From positions 496,001-560,000 of the forward strand of contig JAWNGF010000017.1 of assembly GCA_037039685.1 (NCBI GenBank): a stretch of DNA of 64,000 nucleotides, read 5' to 3'. This document shows positions 43,861 through 57,500 of this stretch, piece by piece. The position numbers and the translations under genes are program-made. Source of the stretch: Ceratobasidium sp. AG-K (Eukaryota; Basidiomycota; Agaricomycetes; Cantharellales; Ceratobasidiaceae). Numbering within the stretch: the stretch's first letter is position 1; every line of letters starts with the position of its first letter. A model generated the notes under the pieces. That model saw only the letters and a program-made list of their open reading frames with translations. It had not been told where the DNA came from and did no database searches.

Positions 43861-44657
43861 TGGGATAGACAATTGCCTGAATGCACAGGCTTGTAGATCA
43901 TGGTCCATGTTATTCAATAACCACAGCACCCTGTATTTACCATTATGCAAATAGAATCTCTAACCATAGAAAACTAACATATCCAGATCACCAGGGAACA
44001 CTAAGGTGCTACACATATATCATTTAAGCTGTATGTCCATATGGCACACATGGTCCATTGAACCAATATCTATATACATGGAACAATGCACCCAACACGG
44101 GGACAACACCAGCTTAGCAAGACAAAACTATTTACAAAAAGAAACATCACAGGAGCCTCAATTGAAAAGTTAGTTGGCCAGGGTTGTCACAACCCTAACC
44201 AAACCTTGGAGGCTGAGACTCCACAGGCAGTGAGGATGGGGGTTGGGACGACGGCAAAGGTCAAATGGACGGCAACTAAGGCCTAAGTGAGTCACGCAAT
44301 GAGTGATGGGAAAACGACAAGAGAACAAGTCTTGTGGTAGCAAGACTTGTGTCGCTGGTATATGTACTATCTACTGTGGCTATGTACAGTAGAGAGTATG
44401 CAACAAAGGGGAGAAAGCAGGAGTCCGAGAGAAGCAAGAAAGAGACAAAGGAAACAAGGTAAGTCCATGGACTCCAAGGGAACAGGGGAACAGGCCAGGC
44501 AGGCAGGTCCCACGGTCATGGCTTACATAAAGGCGACTAAATGCGCCAAGGTGAGCAGAACGAGACCAAACAGAGCAACAAATGGACAGAACAAAAGGTC
44601 GTGACAAGGGTTGGTATCAATGACCACCCACTCATTACAGTAGATGAGTGGCCAGGT
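43861..44657. other. No recognisable gene
   Basis: Only short frames with no family resemblance; ends at the target site of element 4. Confidence 0.45.
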
Positions 44658-45113
44658 TGTTGTGAGCCAGCTCCCTCCATTGTCTCATCTGTTGTCTCAC
44701 CCGCCTGTATCCTCCTTTGCGTTGTGTTTCCGTTTCCGTTTGCCACGTTGCCACCTTCTTGTGGTTATTGCTGTTACACTGTGTAACGCGGCTGTGCTTT
44801 GTACAAGTCATGTCTGTTCATACAGCATGACTCACATGGACACTCCTGACTGGCTGTTTTGTATGACTTGTGTGGCTGTGCCTTGTATGACTCAGCCACT
44901 TTCTGAATATATATAGAGGACCAAGCAGCCTGGTAACCCCAGCTTGTTTTGTCTTGTCAAAACACCCCCTTTGAGTGACACTTAGAACCACCCCTACCCT
45001 TTAGAGCCTACAGACACTTAAGTGTGTTGCAGTTCAAGAGGTCACTTAGGTCTTAGTGCCGTCCACTCTCCATTGCGGCTTGTCTCATAGCCACCAAGAA
45101 GAAGCTTACGACA
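44658..45113 (+). mobile_element. 5' LTR of element 4
   Basis: 456 bp, TGTTGTGAGCC...TTACGACA. RNA 5'-end segment AGCTTGTTTTGT at 44941-44952 pairs with PBS 45116-45127. TATATATAG near 44910-44918. Confidence 0.93.
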
Positions 45114-45135
45114 TTACAAAACAAGCTTAACAATC

Positions 45136-47118
45136 ATGTCCATTCAGGAGGACGCGGGATTGCGCCTCGCAACACCATTATCAATAAGGAGAGGACCAAG
45201 TAGGGCTTCAAGACCTACGAGTTCCCTCAACAAACAAGATATTGCACAAGCACAGGCCGGCGGACCAGCAAGGTCTTGCCCTCAAAGCCAAGCTTCTATG
45301 CCTGGAACATTCAACACTGGGAACGTTTCAATCATTCAGGAAGAACCTACCATTGTTACTAGGGAACCAGGGGATATTACCAACAATCCCACACTGGTCA
45401 CAATTTGAATCCCAATTTCTAATGCAAGCCCAGGTCCCTCATGTCCACTATGGCCTATAGGATCCAGAAGACAGTTCTTCTCCCCCCAACCGGAAGTTCA
45501 CGGAGGCATATCTCTTGTTCCTATCAGACCACCACCCACACCACAGGTTTCCCACACTCCTCAAGTACCCCAGATTGCGGGAACTATCACCAATGCCGGT
45601 CCAGTCCCAATAAACTCTCAAGCCGTGACACCAGTTAACCCAGCACTGCCATATGTACCACAAGGGTATTCCCAGCAGCTGTCAGCAACCAAAGACCAAG
45701 GCGCTCCTGGGATTCCCAGCTCAAGTTCTAGTTCTAGCAGTAGAACTGTGATTAGCAATCTTGACAACCTCGATGATCTTCACCTTGGAAGACACAATGC
45801 ACTCTTAAGGATTATTGATGGAATGAGGATAACAATTGATAGAAGACTTAACGGGCTAGAACAATCCACTCAAGTGTTGGCTAACAACCAACAGATTTTC
45901 AACGATTCCCTCAACAACCTTCAAGGAACCCTCACAGACATCCTTAACGCTGTGCAAAATAGTGAACATAAGAGTTTCCTGGTTGGACAAGATGTAATCC
46001 GCTTAAGAAATGAAGTCACAAACACACAAGGACTAGTAAACAATGTGCAGGAAGATCTTAACACCACAAGGCAGGCACGGCTAGCCTGGAACGAAGCAGT
46101 CACCCAAGGACTGGAAGGACTAAGGGGAGACAGAAGGATTGCAATCGGACAAATTAACACCATGCAAGAGGCAATCAACAACATGCGCGAGCAGATGGAC
46201 AAAGCATCCCTACATGCTGTATCACCTCCCCATCCAGAAGCAGAATCTACCAGAATTGACAAACTGGAACAAAGGTTGCGTCAACTCACAGAAAATTCCA
46301 ACAACAGAAGGGAAACTAGGCACCCTAAAGTAACTAGACCGGAAGCTTTCAATGGGAAGAAAGGAGAAGGAGCAGAAATGTTCATCACCCAGATGGAAAG
46401 CTACTTTGTCAGGTTGGGCGACCAATACAGTTCGGGACAAGAACAAATTAGAGAGGCTTTAGCGAATTTCAAATCAGATGGCAGGTCCGCTACACACTGG
46501 GCACAAGTGTTACTCTGATCTATGAACAACGGAAGTCCAGACCAAAACCTAATGTCATGGGAAGCATTCAAGACACACTTCATGGAACAATTTAGCAACC
46601 CTAACAAGAAGGCCAAGGCGGAGGCTGATATTTGGAAAAGCAAGCAGGTCAACTCAGTAGCAAATTACGCAACAGAATTCCGCTTTCACATGGTCGATGT
46701 GAATTGGGGAGAAGAAGCCCTTATCAACCAATTCAAGGAAGGACTCAAACCTGAAATCAAGATGGAATTGGCACAATTTGAACTTTCCCTTATCAACGAG
46801 GATGGAACCAAAAGGCGTCTCAACCTTAATCAATGGATCACTCTTGCGATTTCTATTGATCAAAAGCTACAGCAGATCAAGTCCTCCATGGGAAAAAGCA
46901 TAGCACAGACTACTACCACCGGCCAAACCTCTACAAAACAATTACCGGACAAAGTATACAAGGCAAGAATAGCATCAAACCAATGCCTGAAGTGCGGACA
47001 AGAGGGACACTGTTCACTCAAATGCTCCTCCAAGGAATGGATAACTACAGAACCCAGCATAAAAGGAAGAGAAGCAACAATCTTGGAAGAATCGGGAAAA
47101 GAAGGGGTCTCCCTCTAA
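45136..47118 (+). pseudogene. gag: Gag of element 4 (two TGA codons)
   Basis: A single frame of 660 codons, with TGA at 45406-45408 and 46516-46518; aligned copies have Arg, so both are CGA to TGA. Order as in the other Gags: proline-rich N-terminus, coiled coil, capsid GEGAEMFITQMESYF, knuckle CLKCGQEGHCSLKC, ending GKEGVSL. Apart from the two stops it is full length. Confidence 0.92.
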
Positions 47119-47135
47119 CTGTGTGTGGAGAGACC
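47094..47135 (+). promoter_or_regulatory. Predicted -1 frameshift signal, element 4
   Basis: G GGA AAA 47094-47100, spacer GAAGG, stem GGTCTC 47106-47111 / GAGACC 47130-47135, gag TAA 47116-47118 in the loop. Confidence 0.75.
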
Positions 47136-48324
47136 AAAGAACCGGCAAAGGAATCAGTGTACTTTAGAGCAACAAATGAATCAACCATTGTTTACTCAAA
47201 CATTGCTGGAATCACAGACCCTATCCCTACTCTCATTGATTCGGGAGCATCAAAAAACTTCCTGGATATCTCCTGGGCTTGCTCCAACAATATTCCACTC
47301 ATTGAACTTTCCACCCCACAAAGAGTAATCGGCATCCAAGGAAAGGAACTTTCTCACCAAATACGATTCAAGGCCAAGATAGAACTAGAAGTAGAGGGAA
47401 GAACCTTCAAACAGGTCTTCTTTGCTATGCTCACTGGGGAGACCAAGCTTATCCTAGGACTAGAATGGTTAGAAGAAGCAAACCCCCTTATCAACTGGAA
47501 AACGAAGCACATATCATGGCAACTAGAACCCATCCAAGCAAGAACAGCCTTGATAGACGACTTACCTGAAGAATTCAAGGAATTTGCCAATGTATTTAGC
47601 AAAGAGAAATTCAAAAGGATCCCGGATCATTGCCCATACGACTGCGCCATTGACTTTAAGGAAGGAGCTGAACTTCCGAAACTGGCCAGACCAATCCTGC
47701 TCTCTCCAGCTGAGTCAATTGCACTAAGAGAATACCTGGACAAGGAAATTGCAGCCGGAAAAATCTGACCAAGCAAATCACCCATTGCATCACCCTGTTT
47801 TTGTGTAAAAAAACCGATTGACCCAAAAAACCCAGAAGCCATATGCCAATTACAGCTTGTTCAAGATCTCAGGGGGGTAAATGCAATCACAAAGGATGAC
47901 AGGTTCCCAATGCCACTGATGGAAGACCTCTTGGACAAAATCAAGGATGCAAAAATCTTCTCCAAAATTGATCTATGCATGGGATTCAACAATGTCAGGA
48001 TCAGGGAAGGGGACAAATGGAAGACAGCTTTCAGAACCAAGGAAGGACTGTTCAAATATGTTGTCATGCCATTTGGACTAAAGAACGCGCCCGCTGTATT
48101 CCAAAGATACATGAACCACATCTTCCATGACCTTATCAACATATGAGTTATTATTTACATTGACAACATCCTGGTTTTCTCTAAGAACGCAAGTCAACAT
48201 ACTGTGGACGTCAGGAAAGTACTGAAGATCTTACTGGATGAAAACCTGTTTGCAAAACTCCCGAAATGCGAATTCTTTGTCACTAGGTTAACATATACCA
48301 GGCTTTGAATCAGTGACACAGGCA
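47101..48324 (+). pseudogene. pol: Pol of element 4, truncated in RT by element 5
   Basis: Protease TLIDSGASKNFLD; FSKEKFKRIPDH linker; RT with [20 protein letters not shown] and YIDNILVF. TGA at 47766 (expected Arg of KIRPSK), 48144 (expected Cys) and 48306. Sequence stops at the LTR of element 5 (48325) within the block that follows KLTYT in element 3. RNase H and integrase should lie beyond the window. Confidence 0.9.
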
Positions 48325-48876
48325 TGTCATGACCCATGTACAACATCCTTGGACTCTGGCTGTGTGGCTTGGACTCTGGCGCCTTAAGCGCCCAATGTAC
48401 AATGTTTGGCCCTCTCCCACGTTTAGTGCAGTGTATGGATGACATGTCACCTTGGCCCATATGGTCTTGCTGTCTTCTGGATCTTTCCCTTGGAAGGATT
48501 GTGCTTCTGGAATGTTCTTCCAGAAGTACTTTGAGATTGCTGACTGATACTGGCGCCTGATTGGCCAGTTTATGTATTGTACCACTTTGAGGCATTTTTG
48601 CCCCATGCTATATATACTGGCTTGCAAGCATGGACTCACTCCAGCTTGCTTTGCCTTGTCATCTCTCCCCTCAGAGTGCACTCTAAGTCCCAAAGGCCTT
48701 ACAGCCTTGGTCTCTCATCTAAGTGGGCCTTTGGCCATCATCAGTATCAATGCTAAGGTTGCACTAGCAACTTAGCAAACGGTCTAAGGAGCCTATAAGG
48801 CATATCAAGGCCAGTCTCTACGACTAAGGCAAGAACGGTCACTGTCGTCAGTCAACCAGCATAGAGGGTTGCAACA
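48325..48876 (+). mobile_element. 5' LTR of element 5
   Basis: 552 bp, TGTCATGACCC...GGGTTGCAACA; the second LTR is not in the window. TATATATA near 48609-48616; AGCTTGCTTTGC at 48643-48654 at the expected RNA 5' end. Confidence 0.85.
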
Positions 48877-48878
48877 TT

Positions 48879-48890
48879 GCAAAGCAAGCT
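48879..48890 (+). promoter_or_regulatory. Self-complementary PBS of element 5 (covariant)
   Basis: GCAAAGCAAGCT is the exact reverse complement of 48643-48654. Relative to family 2, both strands of the pairing changed together (ACAAAACAAGCT to GCAAAGCAAGCT; AGCTTGTTTTGT to AGCTTGCTTTGC). Confidence 0.8.
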
Positions 48891-48926
48891 TCAACTGCCA
48901 GCCACAAGAAAACACAATATAGTCAC

Positions 48927-51083
48927 ATGACTACTATGGACTCTACAAGACCCTCATCAAGAGCAGAAATGGAACAGCTACACTCACGGATACAGGAGGT
49001 ACAAATGAACCCAACACAAAGGGCTAGACCTCCACCTGAATTTACGGAATCATTGAGACCACGACAACGGTCTAGACCACCCAGCGTGGGAACTGTCCTA
49101 GGAGGCTTGGGAAACATTGGGGAAAACTTGGCTGAAGTAGAAGACACTACACTGGGAACAATAACAATACCCAACACAACGGGAACTGAGCCACCAGCGC
49201 CAATAACAATAACCGTCCCAATGATTGAATCACCATGGGCTGGACAAAAGATACAAATTGTTGGTAACCAACCAAGAAGTGCCACACCAGGTCCTTCACA
49301 TCCTAGAATAACCGTACCAAGGTCACCACTAACTTTCTCAATAATCCATCACAAATCTGATGGGGACAATACAGAAAACCCTTTGCCAAGGCTTGACTAC
49401 ATACAGGGAAACAATGCTTCTTTGGCACCATCTAGATTGGTATCACGTACCAGTGCAAGCGGATCAATTGAAACAACATCAATTGATAGAACCATCCGGA
49501 GGAGCCAGCGACTTGTCAACACAGAAGGCAGAGAAGTGGAAGTCTTCCAGGCCATCTACGATAGAATACAGAGAGAATACATGGAAAACAACATGATCAT
49601 GGCAGCAAGAATCAAGACTCTGGAACAAAGGTGGGACACCCAAATTGCTGACACAACTAACTCCTTACAGATACTTGAACGTATTGGGCGACGAACCAAA
49701 GATACAGTCAATACCTTCTTAGAAAGGATTGGAACGGTGGAAAATGTCATGCAGCAAGTCCAGAACCAAATAGTCACAGCGACAAACACCATGGAACAAA
49801 TTGACTGCACAACTGGTTGTCATCAAGCAGGTATCAATCTGTCTATCAACGGACAAAATACCCGACTAGAAACAATGGAGGCCACAATCCAAGCCCTGCA
49901 AAGGGAATACCAAACCACCATGGAAGCCCAACGACTAGCACCACTTGCCATGGCTACACACATTGGAAGGACAGAAACAACTATAGACCAAATCGCGCTT
50001 GACGTCCAAAACATTGGCGAGCGACAGATGGACGATAGAGATGAGCAACACTCACAGGAAAGTAGGAGAACACCACCTCCTCCCAACCCTCCGCTTCCTT
50101 TGTCATTGCCCTTAGGTCATGGACGAGGTGGACCAGGAAGAATGCCCAATCCATCACCGTCCCCACCTACTCCATCCTTCCATGTGGAAAATCAATCAGG
50201 ACATCAAGTACGGCAAAGAGACTGAACAATCATCATCCAGACTCAGGGAGGAAATGGAGGCGGACCATCATCTAAACAGAAGATGCCAAAACCCTTTGAT
50301 GGAACAAGAGGAACGGCCACTGAAACTTTCCTCTCACAAATGAAGGCCTACTTTTGCATCAATGAGAATTACTACAACACTGATCTTAATAAAATTGCTG
50401 CCTTCTTGATCAACATGAAAGAAGGGCAACCAGCGAATTGGGCACAACCCACCCTGAACGCCTATAACAATCGACGTCCCCATCTTTGGCTCACCAGCTG
50501 GGATGAACTACAGACAGCTTTTATTGAACAATGGATGGATCCGGCTAAACAACTAGATGCCAAAACCAAACTGCAGAAGCTCTACCAAAACAAGAGCGTG
50601 TCGGAATACATCACAGACTTCCGCCTCCTACAGCAAGACATAGAATGGAATGAAGACGCCCTCATTGCATGCTTCCAACATGGCCTGCAACACACTATCA
50701 AACAGGAACTCATAAGGGAAGAAATGCGCAACTACAACTGCCACAATGCAAGGACCTTGCATGATTGGATGCAGCTCACTCTCCAGGCCAAGCGACTGAA
50801 TCCAATGAAATCGGACAAAGGAAAACAGAAGGATCAAAGGAAACCTCAAGGCCCAAATAACAGTGGAAATACTACCACCATCCAAGTACCCAACAAAGAA
50901 AAAGAATGCTGCAAGAAGGAGAACCTGTGCATCAAATGTGGCAAACCTAATCATATGATGAAGGATTGCCGCACAGGATGGACCTACGTCAACAAAGGGA
51001 AACAACCAATCAAAGGAAAAGCGGCAGAAGTCTCTGCTACCATTGAAGAGGTAGTCTCAACCGCTTTGGAGTCGGAAAACTAG
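48927..51083 (+). pseudogene. gag: Gag of element 5 (one TGA)
   Basis: One frame of 718 codons plus stop with TGA 50223-50225 (QRD-stop, Arg likely). N-terminal half Pro/Thr-rich, central coiled coil, capsid from ~50283 (KPFDGTRGTATETFLSQMKAYF), knuckle CIKCGKPNHMMKDC (50926-50970). Longer than family-2 Gag. Ends ALESEN at TAG 51081-51083. Confidence 0.88.
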
Positions 51084-52072
51084 ATAGGTGTCCTAGCACC
51101 GTGTCTAGTGATACCTTGAACAAACCTCTATCAAATGTATATTACTGCAAAGCATCAAATGAATCACCTATGGTATATACAAAGATAGAGGGAATCACAG
51201 ATAAAACACCAATGCTCATTGACTCAGGATCTATGAGAAACTTCATGGATATCAAGTATGCTAGGAGAAATAATCTCCCCCTCATCAAACTTCAAACTCC
51301 CAGAAGTGTCAAAATGATCAATGGAAAAACAGAGAAGGAAACTATACGCTTCTGGACTAAGGTCACCTTTGAACTCCAAGGAAAAACCTTCATGCAAAAA
51401 CTCTACTGCATGCCAACAGGAACACAACCTATGGTACTGGGAATGACGTGGCTAAAGGAAGTCAACCTGGATATCACATGGGCACCCTTTAAAATCAACT
51501 GGCGTAACAATCTTATCCAAGCCAAGGCAGCTAAATTGGAAGGTCTACCAGAAGAACTACAGAACTACCAAGATGTCTTCAATGAAGAAAAATATGACCA
51601 ACTGCCAGAACATAGGGAATGGGATTGCACAATAGACCTCATCAAAGGAGCAGCTCTGCCCAAACCCAGAAAGGCATACCCTCTTTCCCCAAGAGAAAGA
51701 GAGGCACAAAAGCAATATGTAAAGGAGGAATTGGCTTCAGGAAGAATAAGGCCAAGCAAATCCCCTATTGCCGCCGGAGCCTTCTTTGTTGAAAAGGTGC
51801 TAAAACCAGGACAAGTTGTACCTGATCTCCGAACGGTGATAGACTACACCGGAACAAATGCTATAACAATAGCTGATCAATACCCTGTGCCGCTCCTGGA
51901 AGAACTACTTGACATCTTCAAGAAAACTGGGGAAGAACATGACAAAGAACTTTTCATTTCCACCCTAGATTTGAAAAATGGATTCTGGAACATCAGAATC
52001 AAGGATGGAGACAAATGGAAAACAGCATTCAGAACAGCGGAAGGTCTCTTCAAATACATGGTAATGGGCATG
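51071..52072 (+). pseudogene. pol: Pol of element 5, truncated in RT by element 6
   Basis: Frame -1 to gag and open through the overlap. Protease MLIDSGSMRNFMD (DSGS rather than DSGA), GMTWLKEVN; RT start DLRTVIDYTGTNAIT, PVPLLEELLDI, STLDLKNGFWNIRI, TAFRTAEGLFKYMVMG, then the LTR of element 6. No internal stop, so pol was intact when interrupted. The site TCGGAAAAC lacks the GGG of the family-2 heptamer, so its shift mechanism is less clear. Confidence 0.85.
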
Positions 52073-52515
52073 TGTTGTGAGCCTTGCTCACTCCATCGCA
52101 CTCGCCTGTCGTCTTGTCCGCCTGTCTTGTGTTGCGTTTCTGTTTGTCGCGTTGCCACCTTCTTGTGGTTATCCTGTTACATTGTGTAACGCGGCTGTGC
52201 TTTGTACGAGTCATGTCTGTTCATACAGCATGACTCACATGGACACTCCTGACTGGTTGACTGCTATGACTCATGTGGCTACACTTTGTATGACTCGGCC
52301 ACTTCTGGTATATATATAGAGGACCAACAAGCCTGGTAACCCCAGCTGGTTTTGTCTTGTCAAACATCCCCTTTGAGTGACACTTTGAACCATCCCTACC
52401 CTCAAGAGCCTACAGACACTTAAGTGTGTTGCGGTTCAAGAGGTCACTTAGGTCTTAGTGCTGTCCACTCTCCATTGCGGCTTGTCTCATAGCCATCAAG
52501 AAGAAGCTCTCGACA
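52073..52515 (+). mobile_element. 5' LTR of element 6
   Basis: 443 bp, TGTTGTGAGCC...TCTCGACA. RNA 5'-end segment AGCTGGTTTTGT (52344-52355) matches the PBS 52518-52529 at 11 of 12 positions, the only mismatch among the family-2 copies. Confidence 0.92.
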
Positions 52516-52537
52516 TTACAAAACAAGCTTAACAATC

Positions 52538-54520
52538 ATGTCCATACAAGAGGACGCGGGGTCATGCCTCGCAACACCACTCTCAACAAGGAGAGGACCA
52601 AGTAGGGCTTCAAGACCTACAAGTTCCCTCAATGAGCAAGACATTGCACAAGCATGGGCCAGAGGACCAGCGAGGCCACACCCACAAAGCCAAACCTCTA
52701 TGCCTGGAACATTCAACGCTGAGAACGTTTCAGTTGTACAAGAAGAATCTACCATTGTTACTAGAGAACCAGGGGACATTACTGACAATCCCACACCGGT
52801 CACAATTTGAATCCCTATCTCAAATGCAACTCCAGGCCCATCACGTCCACTATGGCCCATGGGATCCAGAAGGCAGTTTTTTTCACCTCAACCTGAAGCT
52901 CACGGAGGCGTATTGCTTGTTCCTATCAGACCCCCTCCCACGCCGCATATTTCCCATTGCTCCTCAAATACCCCAGATTGCGGGAACTATCACCAATGCC
53001 GGCCCGGTCCCAATAAACTCTCAGGCCACAACACCAGTCAACCCAGCACCGCCATATGTACCACAAGGGTATTCCCAGCAACCAAGAGCAACTGAAGGCC
53101 AAGAGGTCCCTGGAGTTCCAGCTCAAGTTCTAGCTCCAGCAGTAGGACTGTGATTAGCAATCTTGACGACCTCGACAATCTTCACCTTGGAAGACACAAT
53201 GCACTCTTAAGGATTATTGATGGAATGAGGATAACAATTGATAGAAGACTCAACAGGTTAGAACAATCTACCCAAGTATTGGCCAACAACCAACAAATCT
53301 TCAATGATTCCCTCAACAACCTACAAGGAACCCTGACAGATATCCTTACCGCTGCACAAAACAGTGAACATAATAGCTTCCTGGTCGGGCAAGACGTAAT
53401 CCGCTTAAGAAACGAAGTCACAAACACACAAGGACTGGTAAACAATGTACAGGAAGATCTAAACACCACAAGACAGGCACAGTTAGCCTGGAACAAGGCA
53501 GTTACCCAAGGACTAGAAGCCCTAAGGGAAGAAGGAAGGATTGCAATCGGACAAATTAACACCATGCAAGAAACAATCAACAACATATGCGAACAGATGG
53601 ATGAAACATCCCTACATGCTGTATCACCTCCCCACCCCGAAGCAGAATCTACCAGGCTCAACGAATTAGAACAAAGGCTACGTCAGCTTTCTGAAAACCC
53701 TGACAACAGAAGGGAAAACAGGTGTCCAAAAGTAACTAGACCAGAGGCTTTTGACGGGAAGAAAGGAGAAGGAGCAGAAATGTTCATCACCCAAATGGAG
53801 AGCTACTTTGTCAGGTTGGGCAACCAATACAACTTGGGACAAGAACGGATTAGAGAAGCACTGGCCAATTTCAAATCAGATAACAGATCCACCACACATT
53901 GGGCACAGGTGCTGCTCCGATCAATGAACAATGGAGTACCCGACCCAAACCTCACGTCATGGGAAATATTCAAATTGCACTTCATGGAACAATTTAGCGA
54001 CCCTAACAAAAAGGCCAAGGCGGAAGCCGACATCTGTAAAAGCAAGCAAATCAACTCAGTAGCAAATTATGCAACAGAATTCCGCTTCCACATGATTGAC
54101 GTCAACTGGGGAGAGGAAGCTCTTATCAACCAATTCAAGGAGGGACTCAAGCTGGAAATTAAAACAGAACTGGCACGATTCAAGCTATCCCTTATCAATG
54201 AGGATGGAACCAAAAGACACCTTAACCTTAATCAATGGATCACTCTTGCGATCTCCATTGACCAAAAATTGCAACAGATCAAGGCATCCACCGGAAAGAA
54301 AACACCCCAAACAACCACCACTGGGCAAACTTCTACAAAACGGCTTCCAGAAAAAGTATAGAAGGCTAGAATAGCATCAAACCAATGTCTGAAGTGCGGT
54401 CAAGAAGGCCACCGCTCACTCAAATGCCCATCCAAGGAATGGATAACAACCGAACCCAGTATAAAGGGAAGAGAGGCTACAATCATAGAAGAATCGGGAA
54501 AAGAAGGGGTCTCCCTCTAA
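52538..54520 (+). pseudogene. gag: Gag of element 6 (nonsense and frameshifts)
   Basis: Starts MSIQEDAGSCLATP. TGA 52808-52810 (Arg expected), +1 insertion near 52955-52960 compensated by a deletion near 53118, then open from ~53130 to TAG 54359-54361 (Tyr expected) and on to TAA 54518. Knuckle CLKCGQEGHRSLKC as in elements 3 and 4. Confidence 0.88.
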
Positions 54521-54537
54521 CTGTGTGTGGAGAGACC
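54496..54537 (+). promoter_or_regulatory. Predicted -1 frameshift signal, element 6
   Basis: G GGA AAA 54496-54502, 5-nt spacer, stem 54508-54513 / 54532-54537, gag TAA 54518-54520 in the loop. Confidence 0.75.
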
Positions 54538-57500
54538 AAGGAACCAGTAATGGAAACAATGTACCTTAGAGCAACCAGCAAATCAATGATTGTTTACACC
54601 AACATTACTGCAATCACAGAACCTGTCGCCACCCTCATTGATTCAGGAGCCTCAAAAAACTTCATTGACATCACATGGGCTTGAAGAAACAATATTATAC
54701 TGGAAGAACTCCCAACACCACAAAGGGTTATTGGAATCCAAGGGAAGGAATTAACACACCAAATTCGGTTCAAGGCAGATTTAAAATTTGACCTGGAAGG
54801 AAAGGAATTCCAACAAAGTTTCTTTGCTATGCCAACAGGAGAAACAAACATAATCTTGGGATTAGGATGGTTAGAAGAAGCCAACCCTGTCATTAACTGG
54901 CAGTCAAAAACAATCTCATGGCAACCTGACACTATTATTGGAAGAATTGCCGAAATGGAAGACATACCAGAAGAATTCAAAGACTTTGCAGAAGTTTTTA
55001 GTGAAGAGAAATTCAAACGTGTCCCAGACCATCAACCCTACGACTGCTCCATTGACCTAGTAGAAGATGCAGAACTTCCCAAACCAGCTAGGCCCATTCC
55101 TCTACCTCCAGTGGAATCTGTTGCCCTCAGGAAATACCTTGATGAAGAATTAACGGCCGGAAGATCCGCCCAAGCAAGTCACCAGTAGCCACAGCAACCT
55201 TCTTTGTCAAAAAGGGACAAGATGCCAAGAACCCAGAAGGACCTAGGGAACTTAGATTGGTCCAACATTTTGGTCCTATGAACAAAATCACCAGAGACAA
55301 TCCTTTTCCTATGCCACTTATGGAGGATCTCCTAGACAAAATCAAGGATGCAAAGATCTTCTCGAAAATAGACTTGCGCATGGGATTCAACAACATTAGA
55401 ATAAAGGAAGGCAATGAATGGAAAACGGCATTCTGAACCAAGGAAGGATTATTCGAGTATGTTGTCATGCCCTTTGGACTAAAAAACGCACCAGCAACAT
55501 TCCAACAATACATGAACCATATCTTCCACAACCTTATGGATATTTGTGTCATTGTATACATTGATGACATATTAATCTTCTCCAAGGATCGCAACCAACA
55601 TGTTGAAGATGTACAAAAGGTTCTCAAAATCCTACTGGAAAACAACCTATTCGCAAAACTTCCCAAGTGCGAATTCTTCATGAAGAAACTGGTATATACA
55701 GGCATCAACATCAGCAAAGAAGGGATATCAATGCAGGAAGAGAAGGTTAAAGCAATCAAGGAATGGAAGGAACCAAGAATAATCAAACAGGTGCAAGCAT
55801 TCTTAGGATTTGCAAACTTCTACAGACGTTTCGTTCCAAACTTCAGCGGATTGGCCAAACCCTTAACCATCCTGACAAGAAAGGACCGAAAGTGGAAATG
55901 GGAGATGGAACAACAAGAAGCATTTGATAATCTAAAATCGGAAATATGCAAGGAGCCAACACTACGACATCCTAATCCAGAGAAACCCTTCATACTGGAG
56001 ACCAATGCAAACGGCGTGGCTATGGGAGCAATTCTCTCACAAAGACAGGACGACGGCTACTTGCACCCTATTGCATTCCTGTCAAAATTGTTCAATCAAG
56101 CACAGATGAACTACAATGTCCATGACAAGGAACTAATGGCAATTATAGAATCACTAAAGCATTGGCGACTACACTTGGAGGGAACAAAGGAGCCAATTAC
56201 TGTCTACACCAATCATCGCAACCTACAGTTCTGGAAGACAGCTACCACCTTTAACCAAAGACACGCTTGATGGCATCAGATCCTTGCCTCCTACAACTTT
56301 GAAATTGTTTATTGACAAGGAACCCTGTCAACAAAACCAGACCTACTTTCCAGAAGGAGCGATCACAACAATATCCCTACCGCAGAACAAGTTATGATTG
56401 GGGAGGAACAATTCAGAGGGTTTGCCAGCGAAATGAAGTTCGACATCATTGTGGATATCAAGGAAGCTCAAGCAGAAGACGAGAGCATTAACCAAATAAT
56501 AGAACTCTGCAAGAAAAAGGGGGACCTTCCAAGATTGGTGCAACAAGGAATCTCAAACTACACTTTTGAGGAGGGCCTTCTCTGGGTCAACGGAAAAATC
56601 TTTATCCCAGAAGACAAGGATACCAGGCTGAAAATTATGAGGATACACCATGATTCTCCGATTGCAGGTCACCAGGGGCATGCGCAAACATTGGAACTCA
56701 TTTCCAGAATATATTACTGGCCGGGGCTCAAAAGCTCTGTGAACAAATATGTGGATTTGTGCGAGCAATGTCAAAGAGCAAAGGGCACAAAAACACAGGT
56801 ACCCCTCAAGGCCCTAGAGATTCCTGGGGGACCATGGGAAGATATCGCGTATGACTTCATTGTCAAACTACCAAAATCAGAAGGAAACAATAGCATATTG
56901 GTAGTTGTAGACCAATTCTCCCATATGGCACACTTCATACCCTGTAGGGAGGCGACAACAGTGGATCAACTAGCCAAACTTTTCTTAAAGAACGTATGGA
57001 AGTTACACGGTTTTCCTCAAAGCACAGTATTGGACAGAGGAACAACTTCTAACAGCAAATTCCTGAAGGCTCTGTATGAGAAGATTAACATAGCTCCAAG
57101 CTTCAGCACAGCATACCACCCCCAAACCAACAGAATAACGGAACAGATAAACCAATGGATTGAAGCATGGTTACGCACCTTCGTTAACTACCGACAGGAC
57201 AATTGGGCCAAGCTTTTACCAATTGCGGAATTCTGTTACAATAACCAGAGGCACGGAATCACAGGAAAGGCCCCTTTCGAAATTGTAAACGGCAAAGAAC
57301 CTCTGCGGAATGTCTCAAAAGAAGAAACAGCAATACCTGAAGCAAATACAAAAGGAAACAACTGGCAAAAAGTCTGGGACAAAGCAAAAGCAGCAATGGA
57401 ATGGCATAGAGAAAAAACTGCGACAGAACATGCACCCAAGTACATGGAAGGGGAGTTAGTCTGGCTCTATGGAAAAAACATAAAAACGGATCGTCCCAAC

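Larger units (their letters stand above)
44658..48324 (+). mobile_element. Element 4: Ty3/gypsy chromovirus, left half
   Basis: 5' LTR, PBS, gag, frameshift signal, protease and RT up to 48324, where element 5 interrupts it. Subfamily of element 3 (LVQDLRG, YIDN, CLKCGQEGH). The right half is not in the window. Sequence before the LTR is CAGGT (44653-44657), the expected TSD. Confidence 0.93.
48325..52072 (+). mobile_element. Element 5: Ty3/gypsy element of a second family, left half
   Basis: LTR 48325-48876, PBS 48879-48890, gag, then protease-RT in the -1 frame, interrupted at 52072 by element 6. Expected TSD AGGCA (48320-48324). LTR and Gag are clearly different from family 2, but the layout and self-priming geometry are the same. 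Confidence 0.9.

Noticed and set aside
51071..51083. Slippery site for element 5 identical to family 2
   Set aside because: The sequence is TCG GAA AAC; the GGG needed for a canonical heptamer is missing, so I only note that pol is in the -1 frame.
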